Below, piece by piece: positions 1 to 8,037 of a stretch of DNA of 64,000 bases. The position numbers and the translations under genes were made by a program. The DNA lies in contig NZ_JALBWV010000044.1 in the NCBI RefSeq assembly GCF_022678645.1, positions 16,034 to 80,033 of the forward strand. Direction: 5' to 3'. The notes under the pieces were generated by a model. That model ran no database searches. It was not told the origin of the DNA and was given only the letters and a program-made list of their open reading frames with translations. Every line of letters starts with the position of its first letter. Positions within the stretch are counted from its first letter, which is position 1. Origin of the DNA: Saccharopolyspora soli. GTDB taxonomy: Bacteria > Actinomycetota > Actinomycetes > Mycobacteriales > Pseudonocardiaceae.

Positions 1-132
1 GAGTGCGATCTTCGCCGGGTCGCCGGAGCCTGCGAGCAGGACGCGGTAACCGGCCGCGATGGCGAGGCGGGCGAGCACGGTACCGACTTTGCCGGCGCCG
101 AGGATTCCGAGTGTCGTGCCGGTGCCGCTCAT
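1..132 (-). CDS. NADPH-dependent F420 reductase-like / NAD(P)-binding protein, N-terminus only
   Basis: The gene runs off the left edge; only the first 44 residues are present. They form a Rossmann beta-alpha start with the dinucleotide motif GILGAGKVGTVLA at residues 9-21, followed by a strand ending LLAGSGDP, as in the F420-oxidoreductase / pyrroline-5-carboxylate reductase-like NAD(P)-binding family. Its ATG overlaps the stop of the upstream LLM gene as ATGA, so the two are translationally coupled. Family members of this kind often reduce F420 with NADPH. Here it sits behind two LLM flavoenzymes, so supplying reduced cofactor is a reasonable inference, but a different dehydrogenase cannot be excluded from 44 residues. 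Confidence 0.6.
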   Translation of the reverse strand, partial: MSGTGTTLGILGAGKVGTVLARLAIAAGYRVLLAGSGDPAKIAL

Positions 133-1196
133 GACCGCGCCTCGGTGTTCGCGGCGACGGCGGGCTGCTCGGCGAGGAGTTCTCGGACCATCGGAATCAC
201 GCGGGTGCCGTAGAGCTCGACCGCACGCAGTCGGGCACTCGTCGGGATGGTTCCCGTCGTGTAGATCAGGTCGAAGCGTCCGACACCGAGGGTCTGGATG
301 GCTTGTGCCATCTTGCGGGCGACGGTCTCGGGCGAGCCGATGTACATCGATCCGTGGTCGATTTCGGCGTCGTAGTGCTCGTGGCGGATGGGCGGCCAGC
401 CGCGCAGGGCGCCGATCCGGTCGCGGATCACCTGGTATCGGGGCCACACGAGCTCTCGGGCCTCCTCGTCGGTGTTGGCGATGAAGCCGGGTGAGTGCAT
501 GCCGACGGGGTGGGCGGTGGTGCCGAGCTGCTCCGTGGCGCGCCGGTACAGGTCGATGTAGTGGGCGAACCGCGCAGGGGCTCCGCCGACGATCGCGAGC
601 ATGAGGGGGAATCCGTAGTACGCGGTGCGCACGACGGACTGCGGCGAGCCGCCGACGCCCACCCATGTGCTCAGGTGCCCGGACTCGGTCTTGGGGAAGA
701 CGTCCGCGTCCACGAGCGGGGCGCGCTTGGTGCCCGACCATGTGACGGGTTTTTCTTTGAGGAGCTCGGCGAACAGCTGGATCTTCTCCTCGAACAGGAC
801 GTCGTAGTCGGCCAGGTCGTAGCCGAACAGGGGGAACGACTCGGTGAACGAGCCGCGGCCGAGGATCACCTCGGCCCGTCCGTTCGACAGGGCGTCAACG
901 GTGGCGAAGCGCTGGAAGACACGTACGGGGTCGTCCGAGCTGAGCACGGTCACGCCGGAGCCGAGCCGGATGCGGGAGGTGCGTGTGGCGATGCCCGCGA
1001 GCACGGTTTCGGGGCTGGAGATAGCGTACTCCGGCCGGTGGTGCTCGCCGACCAGGAACACGTCCACTCCCAGCTCATCGGCCAGCACCGCCTCGTCCAT
1101 GGTCTGCCGGATCGCGGCCGCGTACGTGGTGAGCGCGCCTGTGTCGTCCTCCGGCACGTCACCGAAGGTGTCGAGTCCGAATTCGATCTCGGTCAT
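129..1196 (-). CDS. LLM class flavin-dependent oxidoreductase
   Basis: This 355-residue protein is of normal length for a bacterial luciferase-like (LLM) TIM-barrel oxidoreductase using FMN or F420. Diagnostic stretches are VFLVGEHHRPEY near residues 46-57, the SGVTVLSSDDPVRVFQRFATVD strand-helix near 80-101, and the GRGSFTESFPLFGYDL segment near 112-127. A purine-rich GAGAAAG lies just upstream of the ATG. It is the second gene of a minus-strand operon, 24 bases behind a paralogous LLM gene, and overlaps the next gene by ATGA. The substrate cannot be told from sequence. The two LLM proteins are similar throughout and could be a tandem duplication or two subunits of one enzyme. Confidence 0.85.
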   Translation of the reverse strand: MTEIEFGLDTFGDVPEDDTGALTTYAAAIRQTMDEAVLADELGVDVFLVGEHHRPEYAISSPETVLAGIATRTSRIRLGSGVTVLSSDDPVRVFQRFATVDALSNGRAEVILGRGSFTESFPLFGYDLADYDVLFEEKIQLFAELLKEKPVTWSGTKRAPLVDADVFPKTESGHLSTWVGVGGSPQSVVRTAYYGFPLMLAIVGGAPARFAHYIDLYRRATEQLGTTAHPVGMHSPGFIANTDEEARELVWPRYQVIRDRIGALRGWPPIRHEHYDAEIDHGSMYIGSPETVARKMAQAIQTLGVGRFDLIYTTGTIPTSARLRAVELYGTRVIPMVRELLAEQPAVAANTEARS

Positions 1197-1220
1197 GATT
1201 CTCTTTCTCTCGGATGCGGG

Positions 1221-2273
1221 TCAGGCGGCGACGGGCTGCTTGGCGAGGAGTTCGCGGACGCGTGGGGCGACCTCGCGGCCGAGCAGTTCGATCGTGCGGG
1301 CGCGGGCCTCCTGCGGGAGGTGCATGATGTCGTACTTCAGGTCGAAGCGATTCAGCCGCAGCTCGCGCGCCATCCGGGCGATCTTCTGTGCGACGGTTTC
1401 CGGGGATCCAACGAACAGGGCCCCGTCGACGACTTCACGCTCGTAGCGCGCTCGGGTCGGGGCGTAGAACCCGCGCTCGTTCGCGAGGTCGGTCACGACC
1501 GACTCCCAGTTCCGCCACCAGGTCTCCACCGCCTCCTCGTCGGTGTCCGCCACCAGGCCGAGAGAGTGCATACCCACCGGCTGAGCGGGCTGTCCGAACT
1601 GCTCCAGCGCGCGATGGAAGAGGTCGACGTGGCCGGCGAAGCGTTGCGGACGGCCGTCGATGATCGCCAGCATGAGCGGCAGCCCGTACCGGGCGGCGCG
1701 GATCACCGAGTTCGGGCTGCCGCCCACGCCGATCCAGGTGGGGATGCCGCCGGGCCGCATCCGCGGATGCAGCACCTGGTCGACCAGCGGGGCACGGATC
1801 GTGCCTGACCAGGTCACGGCATCCTCCCGCTGCAATCGCATGAACAGGTCGAGCTTCTCCTCGAAGAGCTGCTCGTAGTCGGCCAGGTTGTAGCCGAACA
1901 GCGGGAACGACTCAGTCGCCGAGGCTCGGCCAAGCACCAGTCGCGCGCGACCGTTGGAGACCGCGTCGACGGTCGAGAACTCGTTGTAGAGGCGAACCGG
2001 GTCGTTGGTGCTCAGCACAGTCACGCTCGTGCCGAGTGCGATCCGTTCGGTCGCGGCCGCCGTGGCGGCAAGCAGCACCGGGGGCGCGGAGTCGTTGTGG
2101 CCTGGACGGTAGTGCTCGCCGACGCTGAACACGTCGAGGCCCACCTCCTCTGCGAGCCGCGCCTCCTGGACGAGTAGCCGCACCGTGTCCGCATCGCTGA
2201 GATCACGGCCGCCCGTCGAGGCGACCTCGCCGAATGAATTGAGTCCCAGCTCGAAACGTGTCTCGAACATCAA
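1221..2273 (-). CDS. LLM class flavin-dependent oxidoreductase
   Basis: This 350-residue LLM-family protein is paralogous to the gene downstream. It shares DVFSVGEHYRPGH near residues 49-61, TSVTVLSTNDPVRLYNEFSTVD near 82-103 and the GRASATESFPLFGYNLADYE block. The start is a tandem ATG ATG behind a strong GAGGGAGAG ribosome site. It is the first gene of the operon and is divergent from a marR gene. The two palindromic MarR-type operators in the 121-base gap imply that the operon is repressed by that regulator and induced by a small molecule. Reaction type (flavin- or F420-dependent oxidation) follows from the family; the substrate is unknown. Confidence 0.85.
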   Translation of the reverse strand: MMFETRFELGLNSFGEVASTGGRDLSDADTVRLLVQEARLAEEVGLDVFSVGEHYRPGHNDSAPPVLLAATAAATERIALGTSVTVLSTNDPVRLYNEFSTVDAVSNGRARLVLGRASATESFPLFGYNLADYEQLFEEKLDLFMRLQREDAVTWSGTIRAPLVDQVLHPRMRPGGIPTWIGVGGSPNSVIRAARYGLPLMLAIIDGRPQRFAGHVDLFHRALEQFGQPAQPVGMHSLGLVADTDEEAVETWWRNWESVVTDLANERGFYAPTRARYEREVVDGALFVGSPETVAQKIARMARELRLNRFDLKYDIMHLPQEARARTIELLGREVAPRVRELLAKQPVAA

Positions 2274-2323
2274 CTCTCCCTCGCCGGCTCGTCAGTCGCT
2301 GCGCGACCTGCCAGAGCCGTGTA

Positions 2324-2379
2324 ATTGACGTGTCAATAGTTCGCGATCCAGTGTGGGCCGATATCATTGACGTGTCAAT
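2324..2379. promoter_or_regulatory. Two identical MarR-type operators
   Basis: ATTGACGTGTCAAT (ATTGAC-N2-GTCAAT) occurs twice, at 2324-2337 and 2366-2379. The copies are exactly 42 bp apart, so both lie on the same helix face. They fill the divergent gap between the LLM operon and marR. The second copy touches the marR ribosome site (AAGGAGGGG, 2381-2389). Binding of the adjacent MarR protein to both, giving autoregulation and control of the LLM operon, is inferred from position. Confidence 0.75.
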
Positions 2380-2394
2380 CAAGGAGGGGCAGCG

Positions 2395-2865
2395 ATGACA
2401 CAGCGACCCGCACGCCGAGTGCTTACCGCGGACGAACTGCGCATCTGGCGTGACTTCATCGAGACGACGGAAGCCCTGCGGACCGAGCTTGTGCGGCGGC
2501 TGCAGAGCGACACCAACCTGTCTCCCGGCGACTACGCCGTGCTGCTCGCTCTCAGTGAGGCGCCGCACCGTCGGCTGCGATCCTCCGAGCTGGCCGCGGA
2601 GATCGGCTGGACGCGCAGCCGCCTCTCCCACCACCTGGCCCGCATGGAGCGGCGCGGACTCATTCACCGCGAAGACTGCGCGACCGACAACCGCGGAGCC
2701 GAAGCGGTCCTCGCCGACGCGGGCGCGGCCGCCTTCCGGCGTGCGTCAGCGCCTCACCTGCGCGCCATCCGTGAGTTGTTCGTCGATGCGCTCACCCCGG
2801 ATCAGGTCGTCTCCGCCGGGCAGATCGCGCGCGCCCTTCGAGCGCGCCTCGACGAAAGCGGGTGA
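2395..2865 (+). CDS. MarR family transcriptional regulator
   Basis: This 156-residue winged-helix regulator is of typical MarR length. The N-terminal helix leads into a core with YAVLLALSEAPHRRLRSSEL near residues 50-69, the recognition helix in GWTRSRLSHHLARMERRGLI near 75-94, and the wing HREDCATDNRG just after. The ATG lies 6 bases after AAGGAGGGG. It diverges from the LLM/F420 operon, and the paired ATTGAC-N2-GTCAAT sites between them are its likely operators. As with other MarR proteins, a small phenolic or lipophilic ligand probably releases it from DNA; the ligand is unknown. Confidence 0.88.
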   Translation: MTQRPARRVLTADELRIWRDFIETTEALRTELVRRLQSDTNLSPGDYAVLLALSEAPHRRLRSSELAAEIGWTRSRLSHHLARMERRGLIHREDCATDNRGAEAVLADAGAAAFRRASAPHLRAIRELFVDALTPDQVVSAGQIARALRARLDESG

Positions 2866-3196
2866 TGGCAACATCCGTGGTCGGGGGCCGGGGCGGATTG
2901 CACGAGCACACCACAGCCGAGTGCACCGACTGCGAGACCAGCCGTCGGCGCGATGCCGTTGATCAACTCAACTTGCCGTCAATTCGGCAACGTGCGTCTC
3001 CAACTCTGCCGAACGCGCAAGCAATCGCTCCAACGACATGCCACCCAACGGTCAGGCAACGCTGCCCGATTTGTCCAGCCGCCAGGCCGCGACTGTCCAG
3101 TCGGACTGTCTACCAGCGGATGCCAACGCGTTTCCACGCAACGAAACTCCTCGGTGGGCTCGGGGTCGAACAGACACAACCATGAGAGGCAAGGAC
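2866..3196. other. Intergenic region with one inverted repeat
   Basis: I find no convincing gene in these 331 bases. TTGCCG-N6-CGGCAA at 2973-2990 is a perfect inverted repeat and could be an operator for the hydrolase that follows. The short frames here lack family features and a ribosome site. Confidence 0.45.
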
Positions 3197-3883
3197 ATGA
3201 ATCCACAGTCGCGTGGCATCTGGGATGCAGCGGAGTGCGCGCTCCTGCTGATCGACTATCAAGACAACGTGCTGGCGGCGGTGTTCGAACAGGATCGAAG
3301 AGTCATCGAGCTCAACGTATCCACGATCGCGAGGATGGCGCAGCGCTTCGACATCCCCGTCGTGCTGAGCACGGTGGGCGTCGAAATGGGGGCCAGCGAT
3401 CCGGTACTCCCGTCGCTCTCGGCCGCGCTCCCTGGCGTCGAAGTCATCGACCGCTCGCATATGAATGCCTGGGAGGATCCGGTGTTCGTGGACGCGGTGA
3501 AGGCGACCGGCCGCAAGAAGCTGGTGATCGGCGGTATCGTCACCTCGGTATGCGTGACCTTCCCGGCGATCAGCGCCCGGGCCGATGGTTATGAGGTCGC
3601 TGTCCTCGCGGATGCCATAGGCGACGGCACAAAGGAAGAACATGACATCGCGGTGATGAGGCTCGTGCAAGCGGGTGCGGTTCCCATGACGACACTCGCG
3701 ATGATGGCTGAGTGGTTCCGCGATTGGAAGTCGCCGATCGCTGACCATGCCAGGGAAGTCTGGGTTCCGTATCGCGAGAAGTGGGCGGCTCTGAAGCGGG
3801 GGCCTGAGCAGTACGAGCCGACCGGCCTGATCGCGGCCGGCGGCCTGCGGCCCGGCACGCGCGTACGAGCTGACGCCGGCTGA
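3197..3883 (+). CDS. Isochorismatase-like (YcaC-type) cysteine hydrolase
   Basis: This 228-residue cysteine hydrolase of the isochorismatase superfamily resembles YcaC. The catalytic aspartate is D20 in LLLIDYQDN, the nucleophile is C119 in GGIVTSVCVTFPA, and the segment NAWEDPVFVDAVKATGRKK before it is typical of the YcaC branch. I choose the ATG at 3197 because AGGCAAGG lies just upstream and the protein then starts at the usual distance from the first strand; longer frames have no ribosome site. Family members hydrolyse amides or ureas, or are of unknown function. It stands alone between a MarR locus and a terminator shared with the convergent LAL regulator. Confidence 0.82.
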   Translation: MNPQSRGIWDAAECALLLIDYQDNVLAAVFEQDRRVIELNVSTIARMAQRFDIPVVLSTVGVEMGASDPVLPSLSAALPGVEVIDRSHMNAWEDPVFVDAVKATGRKKLVIGGIVTSVCVTFPAISARADGYEVAVLADAIGDGTKEEHDIAVMRLVQAGAVPMTTLAMMAEWFRDWKSPIADHAREVWVPYREKWAALKRGPEQYEPTGLIAAGGLRPGTRVRADAG

Positions 3884-3944
3884 TCGGTGCTATTCCGCGA
3901 AGGATGACTATGGAACCGGGGATCTTCGTGGTCATCGCCGCGTT

Positions 3945-3987
3945 CCGCCTGGACGGCTCCGCGCTAGCCGCAGAGCCGTCCAGGCGG
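3945..3987. terminator. Bidirectional hairpin terminator
   Basis: A perfect 15-bp stem (3945-3959 with 3973-3987) encloses a 13-base loop. It lies between the 3' ends of the hydrolase (+) and the LAL regulator (-), so it can serve both. Confidence 0.65.
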
Positions 3988-4047
3988 TTCCCGAATCGGC
4001 GGCTGCGGAACCCGACCGAAGACGTCCAACGAGACAGACCAACGTCG

Positions 4048-6834
4048 CTATTGCGGTCCGGCGTCGTTCGGGTCGCCGGGCAGGACGTGGTTGAGCTCAC
4101 GTCGTGAGCTGATTTTGAGCTTGGCGAAGACCTTCCGCAGGTGGTATTTGACCGTCAGCGGACTGACGAACAGCCTGGCGCCGATCTCTGGATTGGAGAG
4201 TCCGTCGCGGGCGAGCCGCGCGATCTGCGCTTCTTGGGCGGTGAGTTCGTCCTGCGCCTCCGGCGTGCGCTTGCGAATCGTGCCGCCGACGGCCAAAAGC
4301 TCGCGTCTGGCCCGCGCAGCGAACGCCTCGACGTTCATCGCCGCGAGCATCTCGTACGCGATGCGCAGTTGCTCACGCGCGTCCGCGCGGCGGCGATCAC
4401 GTCGTAGCCATTCTCCGTAGAGCAGGTGCCCGCGGGCGACCTGTACACGCAGTGGGGTGCGGCTGAGGTGTGCGATCGACTCCCGATAACAGAGGTCGGC
4501 GGTCTCGCCCTGGCTCATAAGCGCGCGGACGCGTGCCTCAACTCCTAATGCCCAGTCGGTGGGCGTAACACTTGTGCGTTCGGACAGCCACTTGAGCGCG
4601 GCCTCGACCATCTCCACGTTACCGGTCCTGGATGCCGCCTCGGCCAGCTCGGGTACCACAAACGGTCCGATGCCCACGCTGTCGCGCTGAAACGCCTCCC
4701 ACGCCGCGTCGCGCGCAGCCTGGTGGCGACTGAGGCCGTTGTAGAGCACTGAGCTCGTATAGGCCGCGGAATCGAGCAACCTGCCCAGACCGTTTGCCCT
4801 CGCCTCCCGCAACGCGGACTCGATCAGCTCAGCGGCCTCACGTTCCCGGCCTTGCCAGGCCGCGAGGTTCATCTCGGTATACGAAACCGGCGGGTTCCCG
4901 GTAGCCTCGGCAATCCGGCGATCTTCCTCGACCATTAGCGCGGCCGTGGTCAACTCGCCGCCGAGGAGGTAGGTCGGGACGAGGAAGTTGAGCGCGAACT
5001 GCAGATGGACGAGCGCACCCGTCTGGCGAGCGAATTCAGCCTGGCGAGCGGCCAGGAAGTACCAGGATTCGGCATCCCAGAGCTCGAGTGCGACGAGGAT
5101 GCTGGCTCGCCCGCCGCCCAGCCAGAGCCAGCAGGGGTCATCGTCGTCGGCACCGACCGCGAGAACCTTCTCGAGTGCCTGGGTAAGCGCCGAAACGGCT
5201 GCGGCATACCCTTCCGTCAATCGGATGGCGAGTGCGTCGAGCAGGACGTCCACGGCACGCGGTGGTTCGACGGCCGACGGCGTCGCGCGCGAGGCCTCGG
5301 CCGCCTCGCGCACGTCACCTGCGGCGGCGAGGTCACCGGCCCAGATTGCAGCCCCCAGCGCTTCCAGGTAAGTCTCGCGGGCCAAACTGTCGAGCGGCTC
5401 CAGCCGCCTTGCTGCGCTGAGGAGCAGCTGAGCGGCGTCACTACCGCGTCGCTGCTCTAATGCGATCTGCCCGCGCAAGCGGTCCACTTCTGCCGTCAGC
5501 AGGGTGTCAGCCGGACCGGCTACGATCGCGGCCAGCAGTCCGAGCGCCGCGTCGAGCTCACCCGCATCGCGCTTTACTCTAGCGGCAGCAAGCAGGCGTT
5601 GTGCGCGGGAACCGGCTTCTGGGGTCAGAATCGCCGCGCGCTCGAGAAACGCGGCTGCGGCGGCGAGCCCTCCCCGCGCAAGCGCGCGGTCGGCCGAGCG
5701 TCCGAGCTCTTCGGCTACCCGTTCGTCGGGTACGGCTGTCGCCTGGGCCCGGTGCCAGGCGCGGCGATCGGGATCAGCCTCCGGATCGGTGGCCTCCGCC
5801 AATGCGCCGTGTACGGACTGCCTTTCCTGAAACGACGCGGACCGGTAGGCGGCCGAGCGAACCAGCGGATGACGCAGCCGCACGCGGGCGCCGAACTCGA
5901 CCAAACCCGCCTCGGTGGCCGGGTCCGCGGCCGCGGGATCGATCCCGAGCCGCGCAGCCGCTTGCCAGAGCAGCAGAGGTTCCCCGGTGGGATCGGCCGC
6001 AACGAGCACCAAAAAGCGCCGGGTCTCGGCCGGGAGGGCGTCGAGCTGGAAAGCCTCCTCGATCCTGTTGGAGAGTGGTACGTCGCCGGGGATCGCGTAC
6101 CCTCCCGCCAGCTGCGCTGGCGTCGACTTGCGTGCCAGTTCCAGCAGTGCCAGAGGATTGCCACGCGTCTCGGCCACGATCTGCTCCCGGACGCGCGCGT
6201 CCAGGGGAGCGGTGAGCGCCGAGTCCAGGAGCGCTCGCGCATCGGTCTCGCGCAGGCCCTCGACGGCCAGCTCTGGCAGCGCCTCGAGTTCGTCGCTCGT
6301 TCCCCGCGCCGCGAAGACGATGCCGATCGGTTCCGCCGCCAACCGTCGTGCAACGAATGCGAGGATTTGCGCCGAGGCGCGATCGAGCCAATGCTCGTCA
6401 TCCACAACGCAGAGCAGCGGGCGCTCCTTGGCTTCCTCGGCGAGCAGGCTGAGGACGGCCAGCGCGACGAGAAGGCGGTCTGGCGTCGCTCCGGGACCGA
6501 GGCCGAATGCAGTGCGCAGGGCATCACCTTGCGGGGCGGGGATGTCGTCCAGACGATCCAGCATCGGCGTCAACAGCTGATGCAACCCGGCGAAAGGGAG
6601 CTCCATCTCCGACTGAATACCCGCCGCACGGGCCACGCCGCAGCCGGAGACTTTCCCGGCCACATACTCCAGAAGCGCCGTCTTGCCGATGCCCGGCTCG
6701 CCTCGTATTACCAGGACCCGGCTCTTGCCGCCGCGAACGGCTTCGATCAGCCGGTCGAGCACCGCCAACTCGCTGCGCCGGCCTCTCAACTCGGCCGCAC
6801 CTCCTCGGCCGGGAGAAGGTGTCCTCATCCGCAT
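4048..6834 (-). CDS. LAL-type LuxR family regulator with AAA ATPase domain
   Basis: This large ATP-binding LuxR (LAL) regulator has about 928 residues. The N-terminal ATPase shows Walker A GEPGIGKTALL and Walker B LLCVVDDEHWLD, then the long helical repeat region, and a C-terminal LuxR helix-turn-helix (LTAQEAQIARLARDGLSNPE to VSPLTVKYHLRKVFAKL). I place the start at ATG 6834; GTG 6882 or ATG 6828 are also possible and none has a clear ribosome site. LAL proteins activate specialised-metabolism or catabolic operons on binding a ligand such as ATP or a sugar. No obvious target operon adjoins it: upstream is a decayed TetR, downstream a convergent hydrolase. Confidence 0.9.
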   Translation of the reverse strand: MRMRTPSPGRGGAAELRGRRSELAVLDRLIEAVRGGKSRVLVIRGEPGIGKTALLEYVAGKVSGCGVARAAGIQSEMELPFAGLHQLLTPMLDRLDDIPAPQGDALRTAFGLGPGATPDRLLVALAVLSLLAEEAKERPLLCVVDDEHWLDRASAQILAFVARRLAAEPIGIVFAARGTSDELEALPELAVEGLRETDARALLDSALTAPLDARVREQIVAETRGNPLALLELARKSTPAQLAGGYAIPGDVPLSNRIEEAFQLDALPAETRRFLVLVAADPTGEPLLLWQAAARLGIDPAAADPATEAGLVEFGARVRLRHPLVRSAAYRSASFQERQSVHGALAEATDPEADPDRRAWHRAQATAVPDERVAEELGRSADRALARGGLAAAAAFLERAAILTPEAGSRAQRLLAAARVKRDAGELDAALGLLAAIVAGPADTLLTAEVDRLRGQIALEQRRGSDAAQLLLSAARRLEPLDSLARETYLEALGAAIWAGDLAAAGDVREAAEASRATPSAVEPPRAVDVLLDALAIRLTEGYAAAVSALTQALEKVLAVGADDDDPCWLWLGGGRASILVALELWDAESWYFLAARQAEFARQTGALVHLQFALNFLVPTYLLGGELTTAALMVEEDRRIAEATGNPPVSYTEMNLAAWQGREREAAELIESALREARANGLGRLLDSAAYTSSVLYNGLSRHQAARDAAWEAFQRDSVGIGPFVVPELAEAASRTGNVEMVEAALKWLSERTSVTPTDWALGVEARVRALMSQGETADLCYRESIAHLSRTPLRVQVARGHLLYGEWLRRDRRRADAREQLRIAYEMLAAMNVEAFAARARRELLAVGGTIRKRTPEAQDELTAQEAQIARLARDGLSNPEIGARLFVSPLTVKYHLRKVFAKLKISSRRELNHVLPGDPNDAGPQ

Positions 6835-6883
6835 GGCGTTGACGTTACATCCCGTCCAGCACCACGATCGGCGCGGCGACACG

Positions 6884-7135
6884 TTGCCCGCGAGTCTTGT
6901 TCGGGCGTCCGCGGAGGCGAGGGAGGCGGCGGTGGCCCGCCTCAGGCCTGCGCGTGGCCGCGTTGCCGTGGATAGCAGCGGCTACCATCACGCCCTCGGC
7001 AAGCAGAAAGATCGACTCGGTCCACGACTCCGGATAGCCGTCCTTGACCAGTAGTTCGGACAGATATCGTCGGAACGCCAGCTTGTGTTCTCGAACTCGG
7101 CAGACCGCATCGTGAACACCCCAGGTGATCCGCCC
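6884..7135 (-). pseudogene. TetR regulator remnant (C-terminal ligand domain)
   Basis: On the minus strand the segment VREHKLAFRRYLSELLVKDG, followed by a helix ending in LLAEGVMVAAAIHGNA, matches the end of TetR-family ligand domains, where the usual continuation is an Ala/Arg-rich helix. That continuation (RAGLRRATAASLASADAR) is present but in another frame. The HTH half is not recognisable upstream. I read this as the tail of a decayed TetR gene. It runs straight into the LAL gene on the same strand. Confidence 0.45.
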
Positions 7136-7566
7136 ACCGTCCGACGATGAACGGCTGCACTCGCGCACATGGACAACACGTGCCATGACTGCGGGGAGTC
7201 CGTACCGGAATGGTGCGTGTCACCTCGACACGGAAAGCAAGGAACGAATTTTGCTCCTCAAGATCCGCGAGGGCGTGCGCCGCAACGGCCAGTACCAGCA
7301 ACAGATTTCCCACGTCAGCGGGCATTTCCACCCGTCCCAGCGGGGTATCCCGGGGACCGTATTGCCAGGACAGGCGGGACACTCAGCGGTCACCAAGTGT
7401 TCGCGAGCGTGAGGCGAGGGTCGCGTCTGCTGGGGTGGTGTATGGACGGCTACTCGGTGATCCATGGTCAGGTTATGCGGTGAGCTCGGTGGGCAGGTCG
7501 GAGTTGTTGGTTTGACCCTCGATGGGGAGTGTCAGCGATCTTGTGGGTGATGGTGTGATCACCTGG
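7136..7566. other. Non-coding or decayed sequence
   Basis: I recognise no gene in these 431 bases. The right part is presumably the end of the adjoining IS256-type element; I could not identify its terminal inverted repeat. Confidence 0.35.
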
Positions 7567-8023
7567 TCAGTGCTGCGCGTCGAGTCGGCCGCCGTAGTGC
7601 ATGGCGAGTGTGTTCAACGCTTGTTTCCACCCTACTATTTTCCCTGTTATATTTGAACGGTTCTTGAGTGGGTTTTGGATCACGAGATAGAGAACTTTGA
7701 GCGCGGCCTGTTCGTTAGAGAAATGACCGCGACGTCGGGTGGCTTGCCGAAATCTGGAATTCAGGCTTTCGATCGCGTTCGTCGTGTACACCAGCCTGCG
7801 CAACTCCGGCGGGTATGCCAGGAACGGGGTGAACTGTTCCCAGCTGTTGCGCCATAGTTGGATCATCGCGGGATATGTATCCTCCCACTCGGCGCAGAAG
7901 TCGCTGAATTCTGCTTCCGCTATCTCCGGATTGGGGGCGGTGTAGATGAGCTTAAGTCGTTTCGTGATCGCCGACCAGTACTTCTTCGACGCATACCGCA
8001 GACTCGCCCGCACAAGGTGTTCT
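7567..8023 (-). pseudogene. IS256 family transposase, 3' half only
   Basis: About 150 residues of the C-terminal half of an IS256-type DDE transposase remain, beginning HLVRASLRYASKKYW and including the conserved FTPFLAYPPELRRLVYTTNAIESLNSRFR block and the final KQALNTLAMHYGGRL. The N-terminal half, with the first catalytic aspartates, is missing. The break falls exactly at the boundary of the recombinase element at 8024. A second, different IS256 transposase is cut at the equivalent codon at the other boundary, in opposite orientation. Confidence 0.85.
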
Positions 8024-8031
8024 CTGAACTA
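8024..8031 (+). repeat. Left 8-bp inverted repeat of the recombinase element
   Basis: CTGAACTA lies exactly where homology to the left IS256 transposase stops. It is the inverse of TAGTTCAG at the other junction. Eight bases could match by chance, but both fall at the breakpoints. Confidence 0.5.
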
Positions 8032-8037
8032 CGGAGA

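Noticed and set aside
495..1808. A 437-codon open frame on the + strand
   Set aside because: It is antisense to the two LLM genes; Gly/Val/His-rich composition without motifs is typical of a high-GC shadow frame.
5599..6975. A 458-codon + strand frame
   Set aside because: It lies opposite the LAL ATPase domain, which has clear Walker and HTH motifs; the frame has none.
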